From Chitinophaga filiformis (GTDB lineage Bacteria; Bacteroidota; Bacteroidia; Chitinophagales; Chitinophagaceae), in the NCBI RefSeq assembly GCF_900102545.1, contig NZ_FNBN01000017.1:1-62049 (forward strand): DNA of 62,049 nt. Direction: 5' to 3'. Positions 27,738 through 37,162 of this stretch are shown here, piece by piece. Numbering within the stretch: position 1 is the stretch's first letter; every line of letters starts with the position of its first letter. The notes under the pieces were generated by a model, which did not search any database, was not told the origin of the DNA, and worked only from the letters and a program-made list of their open reading frames with translations. The position numbers and the translations under genes are program-made.

Positions 27738-28664
27738 TCAAAGAATCGCTTTGGCTTTTGATTGTCTGAACTGTAAAGGGGTGATTTCCATTGCTTTCTT
27801 AAAGAAATGATTAAAATGCGCAGGTTCTTCGAAGCCCAGACAATAGCCTACCTGGGAGATATCCCATTGTGTATTCTGCAATAAGGTCTTGGCCTCTTCA
27901 AGGACGCGCCCCTTAATAATGGCGGTGGTTGTACTACCTGTGGTACTCTTGATTACAGAATTCAAATGGTTGACATGGACATTCAGCGCCCGGGCAAAGT
28001 CGGCCGGTGTCTTCATTGTCAATGGATGAGCAGGAGAATCGAGTGGGAATTGCTGATGCAACAACTCGTCAAACATCCTGAGCAAACGATGGGAAGCTGG
28101 TAATTCACTAGTATAGTTACCATCAGGTTGTTCTACCAGCAGCGAATGCATCAGCAGGCAGAGCAGGTTCCGGATGGCCTCATATTTAAAAGGATAATCG
28201 CTATGCGCCATCTCCATCATCTGCTGGAAATAAACAGTTATCAGCGCCAATTGCTTTTCATCCAGGAAGATAACGGGTTCGCTCCACGCCTTAAACAGCG
28301 GTGAACGCTTAAATATGTCGAACTGGTAATGCTCATTGAAGAATTCCTGGTTAAACAGGCAGTAGTAACCATCCTGATTGTCAGATAAGCTGGTCCAGGA
28401 GTAAGGAACGGATGGACAAGGTAACAACATGGCCGGCCTGTCTATGATAATAGAATTGCCACCATAGTTCAGCTCACCTGTTCCCAATATCAGTGTGATC
28501 TTATAAAAATCCCGTCTGTTATAGGGCGATTTGAAATTGCAGTATTTCCGGGTATTTACGTTAAAGTGAGACTTACCGCTTTGCAGATCGGTATTGCTTA
28601 ATGGAAAGCTGATATGGGATCTGTCCCGGTAAAAATCGGTCAATGTCTCCAATTCCTGACTCAT
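27738..28664 (-). CDS. AraC family transcriptional regulator
   Basis: 308 residues from the ATG at 28664 (MSQELETLTDFYRDRSH), preferred over an ATG 15 codons upstream. The N-terminal cupin-like sensing part is followed by the two helix-turn-helix motifs: FARALNVHVNHLNSVIKSTTG and the C-terminal ISQVGYCLGFEEPAHFNHFF followed by TPLQFRQSK. It probably regulates the adjacent MFS transporter gene. The ligand is unknown. Confidence 0.87.
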   Translation of the reverse strand: MSQELETLTDFYRDRSHISFPLSNTDLQSGKSHFNVNTRKYCNFKSPYNRRDFYKITLILGTGELNYGGNSIIIDRPAMLLPCPSVPYSWTSLSDNQDGYYCLFNQEFFNEHYQFDIFKRSPLFKAWSEPVIFLDEKQLALITVYFQQMMEMAHSDYPFKYEAIRNLLCLLMHSLLVEQPDGNYTSELPASHRLLRMFDELLHQQFPLDSPAHPLTMKTPADFARALNVHVNHLNSVIKSTTGSTTTAIIKGRVLEEAKTLLQNTQWDISQVGYCLGFEEPAHFNHFFKKAMEITPLQFRQSKAKAIL

Positions 28665-28720
28665 GGGTGCAAAGTTATGGAAAATATGGTAACGGCACAC
28701 CTTCCCCATCGGCTTGAGCC

Positions 28721-30097
28721 TTATACCTTTTGGACGAATTTATCTGTATGGGGATCATATTCCTGAAAACTGATCAATATTCCAGACTTATTGTAATTCT
28801 TCATTTTGATCATCCTTCCATTTAGATATTCCAGTTCTGACTCTTTTGTACCATCCTCATACCAGCGGAGATTGGCGTATCCATCAACCGGAATACCATT
28901 TTTTGTACGCACCTCCTGCATTATTTTTCCACTTTCAAAATAAGAGATTGCAAGCCCATCTCCCACCCCATTTTCATCAAAAGAGAATTCACTCTGAATA
29001 CTGCCGGAGCGGTACCAGTATTTCCATTCGCCATATCTGAGGCCATTCTTATGATGTTCAATCCACTGCAGCTGCCCATTATCATACCACCACTTTGCCT
29101 CTCCCTCGATCTTATCGTTTATATAAAACGCTTCATGTGCCAGCTGCCCGTTTTCATGGAAGGTTTTAACATGTCCGTTTTTAATGAAACGATGAACGGT
29201 ACTTTCAGGGTTTTGCAGATATTCTAATATATATTTGTCCTTTTCATACCAGTTTTTGAGGATGTGCTCAACCTGCCATGGATACAGCACCTCTATGAGC
29301 TCCTCCACATTAAACGCTATATCTTCCCTTCCCGCGGGATAGTATGTTAGTTCAACAATTGCTGGCCGGATTTTGAGATTATTATATGCCAGTAGTTTAT
29401 GGTGCCCATCTATTACATAACTCGCTGAATCCAGGCTATTGTCCGAGCCATCCGTTATCTGGTGAAAATAGCAATTAAAAATAATGGCAAATGGCCGGGC
29501 GCCATTGCTTATCTCGTTTTCAAAGTACTTAACTCTTTCCTGGTTAATTTCCGATTCTGGCTGGGTGGCTACAAATATCTTGTCAGACCCATCGTAAAAG
29601 CCGCCAGTAGTGTAGTCCAACAAGTCCGGTTGGTAATATTTTGCTTTGTCGATTTCTGTAATATACTGCTGATGATTTTTAATTCTTAATTCTTTGTCCC
29701 TGATATCAACAACCGGTGAGAATGCCAGGGCCCAGTCATAATAATGTATGTTTTCATAATTATCTCTTGAAGAAGTATATTGAAAATATTTACTATTCTC
29801 TCCATTGTAGTAGCTCAGAGTATATTCGCCGCAGGCAAATAATATCAGCAGAGGATCGAGCAATTCCTTTAACGCAGATATTCTGTCTGTAAAGTCTTCA
29901 TTCAGCTGACCAACTAAGCGGTCTTTAATCTCATTGCGGTATTCCTGATCATAGGGAAGCAGACATAAGTATTTTCCGACAGATCCCCTGCAATCGTACC
30001 AAACGGCTGTCAATGGCTTCCTGCACCTGAAATAACTTCCTATCTCACTTGCGTGAATGGAAAAAATGCCTAACCCGTTGTTAATCTGAAATTTCAT
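28721..30097 (-). CDS. MORN/YwqK-repeat protein with ParB-like segment
   Basis: 458 residues. The C-terminal half (about 305-455) consists of MORN-like YwqK repeats, for example HVKTFHENGQLAHEAFYIND, WWYDNGQLQWIEHHKNG and YFESGKIMQEVRTKNG. The N-terminal half is unassigned but contains SYVIDGHHKLLAYNNLKIRP (about residues 227-246), which reads like the DGHHR loop of ParB/sulfiredoxin-type domains that bind nucleotides. No signal peptide. The gene is alone, so its partner is unknown. The combination of a ParB-like loop with MORN repeats is unusual. Confidence 0.68.
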   Translation of the reverse strand: MKFQINNGLGIFSIHASEIGSYFRCRKPLTAVWYDCRGSVGKYLCLLPYDQEYRNEIKDRLVGQLNEDFTDRISALKELLDPLLILFACGEYTLSYYNGENSKYFQYTSSRDNYENIHYYDWALAFSPVVDIRDKELRIKNHQQYITEIDKAKYYQPDLLDYTTGGFYDGSDKIFVATQPESEINQERVKYFENEISNGARPFAIIFNCYFHQITDGSDNSLDSASYVIDGHHKLLAYNNLKIRPAIVELTYYPAGREDIAFNVEELIEVLYPWQVEHILKNWYEKDKYILEYLQNPESTVHRFIKNGHVKTFHENGQLAHEAFYINDKIEGEAKWWYDNGQLQWIEHHKNGLRYGEWKYWYRSGSIQSEFSFDENGVGDGLAISYFESGKIMQEVRTKNGIPVDGYANLRWYEDGTKESELEYLNGRMIKMKNYNKSGILISFQEYDPHTDKFVQKV

Positions 30098-30319
30098 TCT
30101 GTCTTAATTTAATGGTCTCGTTTCAGAGCAGCCCAATTTAATACATTTTAAAATTTACTAATGAAATTATCCTGCTACAAGTGAGCTATTAACCTGAAGT
30201 GTGGACATTGGGAAACACATCAAACATCCAAAAATGATAAACCTGCACTTCAAACGGCTCATCACCTGCATTCAAAAGGTGGAACAGTTTTTTAGCTATG
30301 TCTGCCAAAAATCCGTGCT

Positions 30320-32059
30320 ATGTATACATTAGGTATTAATGCAGTATTCCATGACTCCGCCGCCTGTCTGATCAAAGATGGCCAACTCATCGCAGCAGCT
30401 GAAGAGGAACGTTTTACACAGATTAAACATGGGAAGCGCCCTGTCCCGTTTTCAACGTATGAACTACCCTTCCATGCTATTAACTACTGCCTGGAAACAG
30501 CCAATATCCATCTGAAAGATGTGGATCACTTTGCTTATTCATTTGACCCTTCCTTACTGCTGGGCGACCATACAGGACAAGCAACAATAGAGATCCCGCT
30601 GGAACAGGGAATGGAAACAGGCCCCTCCAAATGGACCAATCCCTGGGACCCCTTATTTTTGTCTTCCATTATCAATGCACCCCGGCAGCTTACAGATGGT
30701 TATCCGCACCATCTGCAGAAGCGTTTCAAAGGCGCAAACCTCGATCGCAGTCAATGGCATTTTGTAGAACACCACATTGCCCATGCGGCAAGCGCTTACT
30801 ACCCCTCTCCATTTACACGCGCTGCTGTAATGACCATTGATGGCCGTGGAGAAGTGGCAACTACCACTTACAACCTGGGAGCAGGAAATGATCTTATCCG
30901 GCTGGGACAGGTAGACATGCCTCATTCGCTGGGATTACTCTATGAACGTGTTACCTCCTACCTTGGCTTTCTGCATTCTTCCGATGAATATAAAGTCATG
31001 GCGCTGGCTTCTTATGGCAAGCCGGTATTCATCAATGAATTCCGCGACATGATCAAAGTCTTTGACAACGGACAGTACACTATCACCAACGAGCGACTGG
31101 AAGAGCGGTTCGGTCCTGCAAGAGAAAGAAATGCGCCCTTTACAGAACACCATTTCAATATTGCGCGCTCCCTGCAGTTCGTCCTGGAAGAAGTGGTACT
31201 TGAACTGGTGCACTGGCTGCACCGGGAAACAAAGGAAGAGAACCTTTGTCTCGCTGGCGGGGTGGCGCTTAACTGCGTATTGAACGCGCGTATCAGGGAT
31301 AAAGGACCATTTAAGAACATGTGGGTACAACCCGCTTCAGGTGATGCCGGTACTGCACTGGGTGCCGCTATTTATACCGATCTGCAACAGAATAAACAGG
31401 CCGATAAAAACTATCGCATGCCACATGCTTACTGGGGACCAGAATACAGTGATACTGAAATAGAAAAGTTCCTCCAATGGGCGAAGGTGCCGTATAGAAA
31501 GCTGCAGAACATCGCAGAAGAAACTGCTGATATCCTGCTCCAGGATAAAATAATCGGCTGGTTCCAGGGAAGAATGGAATTTGGTCCGCGTGCTCTGGGA
31601 AGCCGTTCTATCCTGGCATCTCCCATGAGTCCTTCTATGCAGTCGCGGCTGAATGTGGTGAAAGATCGTGAAGACTTCCGGCCTGTAGCACCGGCAGTAC
31701 TTGAAGAAGATGCTGCAGAATGGTTCAGTAATGCATCACAATCTCCGTTTATGCTTTCTGTGTTTGATGTGCAACCCGATAAAGCCAATCTCATTCCTGC
31801 TGTAAGGCACGTAGATGGCACCGCCAGGATACAGACTGTCAACGGAGAGCAACATCAGCAATATTATGATCTGCTGAAGGCCTTCAAGAAAAAATCCGGT
31901 GTGCCTGTGCTCGTCAATACTTCATTCAATACATTGGGAAAACCAATCGTATGCACCCCACGCGATGCTGTAGAATGCTTCTGGTCATCTCCATTTGATG
32001 CACTGGTAATAGGTTCGTACATCGTTGAGAAAACCCCAGTGGGAACTCCTGTCCTTTAA
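30320..32059 (+). CDS. Carbamoyltransferase, NodU/CmcH family
   Basis: 579 residues. The N-terminus MYTLGINAVFHDSAACLIKD and the histidine-rich metal site WHFVEHHIAHAASAYYPSPF belong to the Kae1/YrdC-like part that makes and transfers carbamoyl-adenylate. LCLAGGVALNCVLNARI, the tail motifs EFGPRALGSRSILASP and VNTSFNTLGKPIVCTP complete the family pattern. Such enzymes O-carbamoylate secondary metabolites such as antibiotics and Nod factors. It heads a cassette with a hydroxylase, a sulfotransferase and an APS kinase, all the same way round, which suggests a tailoring pathway. Confidence 0.88.
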   Translation: MYTLGINAVFHDSAACLIKDGQLIAAAEEERFTQIKHGKRPVPFSTYELPFHAINYCLETANIHLKDVDHFAYSFDPSLLLGDHTGQATIEIPLEQGMETGPSKWTNPWDPLFLSSIINAPRQLTDGYPHHLQKRFKGANLDRSQWHFVEHHIAHAASAYYPSPFTRAAVMTIDGRGEVATTTYNLGAGNDLIRLGQVDMPHSLGLLYERVTSYLGFLHSSDEYKVMALASYGKPVFINEFRDMIKVFDNGQYTITNERLEERFGPARERNAPFTEHHFNIARSLQFVLEEVVLELVHWLHRETKEENLCLAGGVALNCVLNARIRDKGPFKNMWVQPASGDAGTALGAAIYTDLQQNKQADKNYRMPHAYWGPEYSDTEIEKFLQWAKVPYRKLQNIAEETADILLQDKIIGWFQGRMEFGPRALGSRSILASPMSPSMQSRLNVVKDREDFRPVAPAVLEEDAAEWFSNASQSPFMLSVFDVQPDKANLIPAVRHVDGTARIQTVNGEQHQQYYDLLKAFKKKSGVPVLVNTSFNTLGKPIVCTPRDAVECFWSSPFDALVIGSYIVEKTPVGTPVL

Positions 32060-32270
32060 GGCAGGAGCTTTCCCTCATTGGGATAAGCAGCACTTCCCGG
32101 AATCACAGTCTTCTTCGGCTGACACAATAGATATTATCGTCTCTGCGACATTCTTCGATGCTGCAATGCTACCGGGCCTTTCAATATTCCGCAATCGGCA
32201 ACTAATCATAGACGGACATATTACCTGCATAATACATTTTACATTATCTTTAGCCCGCATCAGGATTCCA

Positions 32271-32945
32271 ATGAATTATATCAGATTCTCCTATACCTAC
32301 GACCGGGACAAGCTTTCCACCGAACTGAAGAATGTGCTTCAGCAGGACTGGTCCATTCATTTCAACAGTAAAGATTTTAACGGCGACTGGCGTAGTATTT
32401 CCTTACGTTCTGCCACCGGCAAAAGCAATGATATCTATGCACAGGCAAACGTTGGATATAAAGATACTCCTGTACTGGAAATGATGCCTTATGTACGGGG
32501 GATACTCGACGGCTGGCAATGTGAAAAAGAAGCGGTACGTCTGTTGTCCCTGGCACCAGGCAGCGAGATCAAACCTCATAAGGATATGGGTTGCGGTTAT
32601 CGTGACGGTAATTTCAGGATCCATATTCCTATCATTACCAATCCTGATGTGCTTTTTACGGTGGAGGATGAAACGCTGCATTTACAGGCAGGAGAATGCT
32701 GGTATATGGACTTCAGCCTGACGCACAGCATCGTCAACCACGGTAATACAGCAAGAGTCCACCTGATCATGGACTGTATACGTAATGAATGGACCGACCG
32801 TCTGTTCGCAGCACAGGGCTTTGATCTATCAGAAAAAGAACCGTCATATGATGCGGCAACAAAAGCCAGGATGATTGAAGAACTGGAAAAACTTGACACG
32901 GATATCGCGAGGAATATTATTGCCAGTTTAAAAGCAGCGCCCTAA
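32271..32945 (+). CDS. Aspartyl/asparaginyl beta-hydroxylase-like dioxygenase
   Basis: 224 residues from the ATG at 32271 (MNYIRFSYTYDRDKLSTELK); the frame is open far upstream, overlapping the carbamoyltransferase end, but that part does not resemble protein. The double-stranded beta-helix has iron ligands in IKPHKDMG (HxD) and FSLTHSIVNHGNTARVHLIM (distal H and the 2-oxoglutarate-binding arginine). It hydroxylates Asp/Asn side chains in peptides or free substrates using 2-oxoglutarate and iron. The stop overlaps the next start (TAATG). Confidence 0.85.
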   Translation: MNYIRFSYTYDRDKLSTELKNVLQQDWSIHFNSKDFNGDWRSISLRSATGKSNDIYAQANVGYKDTPVLEMMPYVRGILDGWQCEKEAVRLLSLAPGSEIKPHKDMGCGYRDGNFRIHIPIITNPDVLFTVEDETLHLQAGECWYMDFSLTHSIVNHGNTARVHLIMDCIRNEWTDRLFAAQGFDLSEKEPSYDAATKARMIEELEKLDTDIARNIIASLKAAP

Positions 32946-33907
32946 TGCAGACATCCTTTATCGCAAACTGGATCCCATATAAACTTAATTACACACCCCA
33001 GGGATGGATGGTGAAATGGCTGGATCTGGCCGACAAACGGATGATCCTTCCCTTTTTCGATGAAACGATACAGGTATGCCGGATCAAACAACGGCAGCGC
33101 TCCTCCCTGGAAAGCCTGTCTACAATGGACTTTGCGTCTGACGCCAGCAAAGATCTGGCTGCCCTGGAGCCGTCAGCATTCGTCTTCCATGTGTCCCGCT
33201 GTGGTTCGACCTTGTTATCACAGGCCTTTTCAGCACCCGAGGAAAACATTGTGATAGCGGAAGCACCCCTGCTGGATGAAATTTTACGAACACCGGAACA
33301 TCAGCCGGACCTTTCCCTCCCTACCCGGGAAGAATGGTTCAGAGCGGCCCTCAGACTGATGGGGCAACAACGTAATTTTAAAGAGCAGCACTATATCATA
33401 AAACTGGACAGCTGGCATATTCATTTTTATGAATTGCTGAGGCAATGGTATCCGCATACGCCTTTTTTCTTTCTTTACCGTAAACCGGATGAGGTAATTG
33501 CGTCACATCATAAACGCAGAGGTATTCATTCAGTTCCCGGCATGGTTTCTCCTGCCCTGCTTAAGATTGATGATCCTGCGCAATTTGGAGGTGATTTTAA
33601 CCGCTATACGGCGCAGGTACTACAAGCGTTCTACCTTAAATTGCAAAGTATTCTTGCGCTTAAAAATGCCCGTGATTGCTTTTTTGATTATGCGGACAGT
33701 GTACAGGAAATGATGACGACCTTCAGCCGTTTCTCCGGAGTGACAATAAAAGATGAGGAACAGGTGTACGACCGCCTGAAATATCACAGTAAGGCATCAC
33801 AGGAAGTGTTTAAACCGGAATCGTTTGACAACAGGGAACAGTTCTTTTTCCAGGATGCGCACAACGCATATGAACATCTAAGATCATTGCACACATTATC
33901 TATCTGA
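32945..33907 (+). CDS. Sulfotransferase family protein
   Basis: 320 residues. The PAPS-binding 5'-phosphosulfate loop is FVFHVSRCGSTLLSQAFSAP (about residues 79-98) and the 3'-phosphate part follows in FFFLYRKPDEVIASHHKRRG (about residues 176-195). It transfers sulfate from PAPS to a hydroxyl or amine. Its start overlaps the hydroxylase stop by one base and the APS kinase begins 10 bases after it, so the three are one translational unit. The acceptor is unknown and may be a hydroxylated peptide made by the neighbouring enzyme. Confidence 0.85.
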   Translation: MQTSFIANWIPYKLNYTPQGWMVKWLDLADKRMILPFFDETIQVCRIKQRQRSSLESLSTMDFASDASKDLAALEPSAFVFHVSRCGSTLLSQAFSAPEENIVIAEAPLLDEILRTPEHQPDLSLPTREEWFRAALRLMGQQRNFKEQHYIIKLDSWHIHFYELLRQWYPHTPFFFLYRKPDEVIASHHKRRGIHSVPGMVSPALLKIDDPAQFGGDFNRYTAQVLQAFYLKLQSILALKNARDCFFDYADSVQEMMTTFSRFSGVTIKDEEQVYDRLKYHSKASQEVFKPESFDNREQFFFQDAHNAYEHLRSLHTLSI

Positions 33908-33916
33908 CAGGTTTCA

Positions 33917-34504
33917 ATGGGACATATTATTCAATTCACAGGTTTATCGGGAGCAGGCAAAACTACCTTGTCCAATGCTTTGCTGGAATGGGGCAATCAA
34001 CATCAGGTAAAAGTTAAACTGATAGACGGAGACGTCTACCGGCAAACGCTGTGTAAGGATTTAGGTTTCAGTAAAGCAGACAGACTGGAAAATGTGTCCC
34101 GGCTGGGTGCTTATGCAGCGTCTGTTGCGGCTGATTATGACTATGTTTTCATTGCGGCTATTAACCCCTATGAGGAAGGCAGGAATAACCTGAGGACAAG
34201 ATACGGTGCTACACTTATATGGCTGAAATGCAGCCTGCAGGCCCTGATTGAAAGAGATCCGAAGGGATTGTACAGGAAAGCGCTGCTGCCTGACTCACAC
34301 CCTGAAAAGATCCATAACCTGACGGGGTTAAATGATACTTTTGAAGAACCGCAGCAGGCGGATCTGACGGTAGATACAGGCAGTTTAAGCGTAGAAGAAG
34401 CACTTGCACAGACAATCAACTTCCTTAATCAACTATCACACCGGCCGGTCCCTGGAACTGATAACCCTTCCCCCATTTATACACGTAACGCTTCGCCAGA
34501 GTGA
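33917..34504 (+). CDS. cysC: Adenylylsulfate kinase (APS kinase)
   Basis: 195 residues. The P-loop GLSGAGKTTLSNAL (residues 9-22), the APS-binding LIDGDVYRQTLCKDLGFSKADR and the lid region KGLYRKALLPDSHPEKIHNLTG match CysC. It makes PAPS for the adjoining sulfotransferase. No ATP sulfurylase is in view, so APS must come from elsewhere. The last about 25 residues run past the usual family end and overlap the convergent gene by 80 bases, which suggests loss of the original stop codon. Confidence 0.88.
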   Translation: MGHIIQFTGLSGAGKTTLSNALLEWGNQHQVKVKLIDGDVYRQTLCKDLGFSKADRLENVSRLGAYAASVAADYDYVFIAAINPYEEGRNNLRTRYGATLIWLKCSLQALIERDPKGLYRKALLPDSHPEKIHNLTGLNDTFEEPQQADLTVDTGSLSVEEALAQTINFLNQLSHRPVPGTDNPSPIYTRNASPE

Positions 34505-35366
34505 ATGTACCTTTCTTATTGCTTTTCGCGTATGGCTTTACCTCCTCCGGTAAATCTTCAAAATCATCTGCATTATAGGTGCCTTTGATCGTTACGATAA
34601 TATCCCGGAAAAAGCGTTTGTTACTTACAGGCGCATTATACGTACAGGTCCAGGCAGACATATTTTCATCAACATTCGTCCGTTCCACCCAATTAGCGCC
34701 TAAGACTTCCTTATAGGTTCCATCTGCACCAGCCAGCAGGTACAGGTTGCCGTAAAACGGCCCTCCGGCCCCACCATTCGAGCTTTTGATCATAAATGCG
34801 TACTGATCATGCCCTATAAGTATCAACTCAGGGGACGGACATTGGGAAAACGCGCCATAGGCGCCAGCGGCAGGCTGAAAGTATTTTAAAGTCCAGACAC
34901 TATCTATCAGGGTAAATTTGGCAAAGCCGATGGTGCCCCCGGTAAAACGGGATATCTGCATACCGTCCGGATCAAATTCAGAATGATTGAAAGTGAGCAT
35001 TTTATATTGTGTTCCGGAGGAATCTTTGTAATTGTACACTTTGAGTAAACGCGTGGCTGTTCCTTCTGCATAAGGGAAATCATAGCTGCTGCCCTCATTC
35101 TCATCTATGTAAGGCTTGGGCTTACAGGTCTTACATTCCCAGTTGATCAGCTGGTTCTTGTACTTACCGGACGACAGATCATAGTATTTACCGGGGAATA
35201 ACTGTTTTAATACCTTGAGATCATCAAAACTTCCCTTTACCTGCAATGTGCGGGTGGGCAGCAGCATAGTATCGCTGAGGTTCTTCTTTTGGAGGTCTCC
35301 ATCCTGCGCAGCGCAGTTGAAAATGATTCCCAGGCTCCACAGCAGGCAGAAAAAAACTTGTTTCAT
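34425..35366 (-). CDS. Secreted protein of unknown function
   Basis: 313 residues with a signal peptide (MKQVFFCLLWSLGIIFNCAA). The mature part is rich in aromatic and glycine residues and includes a CxxC-type pair (NWECKTCKPKPYIDENEGSS) and the block PELILIGHDQYAFMIKSSNGG followed by FYGNLYLLAGADGTYKE. I do not recognise the family. Its 3' end overlaps the convergent APS kinase end by 80 bases. Confidence 0.65.
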   Translation of the reverse strand: MKQVFFCLLWSLGIIFNCAAQDGDLQKKNLSDTMLLPTRTLQVKGSFDDLKVLKQLFPGKYYDLSSGKYKNQLINWECKTCKPKPYIDENEGSSYDFPYAEGTATRLLKVYNYKDSSGTQYKMLTFNHSEFDPDGMQISRFTGGTIGFAKFTLIDSVWTLKYFQPAAGAYGAFSQCPSPELILIGHDQYAFMIKSSNGGAGGPFYGNLYLLAGADGTYKEVLGANWVERTNVDENMSAWTCTYNAPVSNKRFFRDIIVTIKGTYNADDFEDLPEEVKPYAKSNKKGTFTLAKRYVYKWGKGYQFQGPAGVIVD

Positions 35367-35425
35367 AGTTATAGCAAATGGCAGTAAAGTTAGCCAATTG
35401 CCTGATAATTTTCTACGCAGTATAG

Positions 35426-35914
35426 TTACATCATAGGGATCGGCCGTCTTCTAATGTAGACATTTGATGTCGCTTTTTTGAAGGAATGGTAATTCCAGTA
35501 ATGCAGGAATTCTGGATATGACTTCGGATTTACGGAGAAATCATAGATAACTTCCCTTACTCCTAACAGAATAGACATCTGTTTAAAGATGATCACACTG
35601 TCACAAGGTACTGCATTACAGTCGTCGTATGGATATTGCTGTTTAGAGTAGTATACCGAGGTTTCATATCCCAGCGCAAACATCGTTTTTTTTAGCTGCG
35701 GGCTTTTTAAAGTATCATACCAGTGCTTGTATTCGCAATTTTTATTATCGGCTAATACAAGCAGACTGTCGCTCAACGTGTGTATAGCCGGAAGATTCCT
35801 GTTAATATATTTGGTAAGACGCTTGTCGTGGTATTTTCTAAGCGGCACACAGGCGCAGGATGAGAAGAAAAGAATAATATAAAGACCGATGCTGGCAAGG
35901 AGGATGCTTTTCAT
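35426..35914 (-). CDS. Small lipoprotein of unknown function
   Basis: 162 residues. The N-terminus MKSILLASIGLYIILFFSSC is a lipoprotein signal with the acylated cysteine at residue 20. The rest is short helices and strands with several cysteines (CEYKHWYDTLKSP, DDCNAVPCDSVIIF). It follows the previous secreted-protein gene by 60 bases in the same direction, so the two may be cotranscribed. Function unknown. Confidence 0.6.
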   Translation of the reverse strand: MKSILLASIGLYIILFFSSCACVPLRKYHDKRLTKYINRNLPAIHTLSDSLLVLADNKNCEYKHWYDTLKSPQLKKTMFALGYETSVYYSKQQYPYDDCNAVPCDSVIIFKQMSILLGVREVIYDFSVNPKSYPEFLHYWNYHSFKKATSNVYIRRRPIPMM

Positions 35915-36078
35915 TTGGCATAGTATTGTCCTTATTAAAAATAAGGGGAAAGGGCCTTTTTACCCTAAAAAGCTTGTTTATTACTCCAAAAAACGCTCAT
36001 TTTCTACTCATTAATGCTTTTTTTTCCTATATTCATAGCACTTAAATCGTAAGTTGTTACCATTACAATTCCATCATT

Positions 36079-36192
36079 ATGAATTCTACGACGTTTACAG
36101 GCACCACTCAAAAGCGGATGAACCGCAAAATATGGGCAGAGGTAGTATTAACCGTTATACTCGCAGCTGCCGCTTTTTTATTAACCATTTAA
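36079..36192 (+). CDS. Candidate 37-residue single-helix membrane peptide
   Basis: Begins ATG at 36079 and encodes an N-terminal basic segment (QKRMNRKIW) followed by one hydrophobic helix (AEVVLTVILAAAAFLLTI) up to the stop. The composition and the positive-inside rule fit a real small membrane peptide, as found widely in Bacteroidota. Its stop overlaps the convergent AraC stop by four bases. No homology could be tested. Confidence 0.45.
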   Translation: MNSTTFTGTTQKRMNRKIWAEVVLTVILAAAAFLLTI

Positions 36193-37064
36193 GATAATTG
36201 CCGCAGGCCCTTTCTGAATTCCTCAGGCGTCTGACCAGTATACTTCTTGTAAAACTTTGTGAAATAGGAATTGTCTGCAAAATTCAGATCATAAGCGATC
36301 TCGGAAATAGTAGAGTCCTGGTTAGTCAATAGTCTCTTTGCTTCCAGGAGGATGCGGTTGCGGATCACCTCTCCTGCCGACATACCCAGCACACTGTTAC
36401 AGATGGCATTTAAATGATTGGGCGTAACGAATAGTCGCTCCGCATAGTCTTTAGGCAGTTTTAAAGTGCGGTAATTCTTTTCAATCAGTTTCTGGAAATT
36501 CTTCACCAACGCATAGTTGTAGGCATTTGCATTGGATGAATCCCTGTCAAAACTCAGGCGTCCCACCAGGATGAACAATTGCAACATCAATACCTGTATC
36601 ATATCTACAGATAAGCGCTCCCGCTGTTCACTCTCCCTGATCAATCCTTCAAAGATCAATGTGATGGACTTATGCAGCCCTTCCGGCAGATTTATCACAG
36701 CCTCATCAACGTCGCCGCTGAAGAAGGGGAACTGTTCCAGGTAATCAGGTTTCAGCAGCAGGGAATGTAAAAAAGTACCCGAGAAATTGAGGATATAACC
36801 ATCTACATGCCCTTCAAACTGCCAGCTGTGTACCTGTCCCGGTATCATGAAATAGATCTGGTAGGGCTTTACTGGAAAGGTTTTGAAGTCGATAGTATGA
36901 GTACCTGCCCCTTCGGTGAAAAGCATGACATGGTAAAAGGTGTGTTTATGCGCATTACGCAGGTTCTCATGAACACGCAGGTATGGTGCAAATCTGCTGA
37001 TCTGAATATCATCCTCCTTCACTCCTGATATTGCACCTACGTCATAAACCGGAATTTTAGCCAT
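36189..37064 (-). CDS. AraC family transcriptional regulator
   Basis: 291 residues from the ATG at 37064 (MAKIPVYDVGAISGVKEDD); the frame is open 31 codons further up, but that extension is not protein-like. A cupin sensing domain (TFYHVMLFTEGAGTHTIDF and QIYFMIPGQVHSWQF) is followed by the tandem helix-turn-helix motifs of AraC proteins (LFVTPNHLNAICNSVLGMSA and ISEIAYDLNFADNSYFTKFY, then GQTPEEFRK). The target is unknown; no transporter or enzyme lies next to it in divergent orientation. Confidence 0.87.
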   Translation of the reverse strand: MAKIPVYDVGAISGVKEDDIQISRFAPYLRVHENLRNAHKHTFYHVMLFTEGAGTHTIDFKTFPVKPYQIYFMIPGQVHSWQFEGHVDGYILNFSGTFLHSLLLKPDYLEQFPFFSGDVDEAVINLPEGLHKSITLIFEGLIRESEQRERLSVDMIQVLMLQLFILVGRLSFDRDSSNANAYNYALVKNFQKLIEKNYRTLKLPKDYAERLFVTPNHLNAICNSVLGMSAGEVIRNRILLEAKRLLTNQDSTISEIAYDLNFADNSYFTKFYKKYTGQTPEEFRKGLRQLS

Positions 37065-37162
37065 GCTGATAAATCTTGGGGCTAAATTAATGAATTTCCG
37101 TGCGTAGGCAATGTTGCAGGGGCTGGGGATGTTGGATTCAGAAAATGGATTAATCACCCCAT

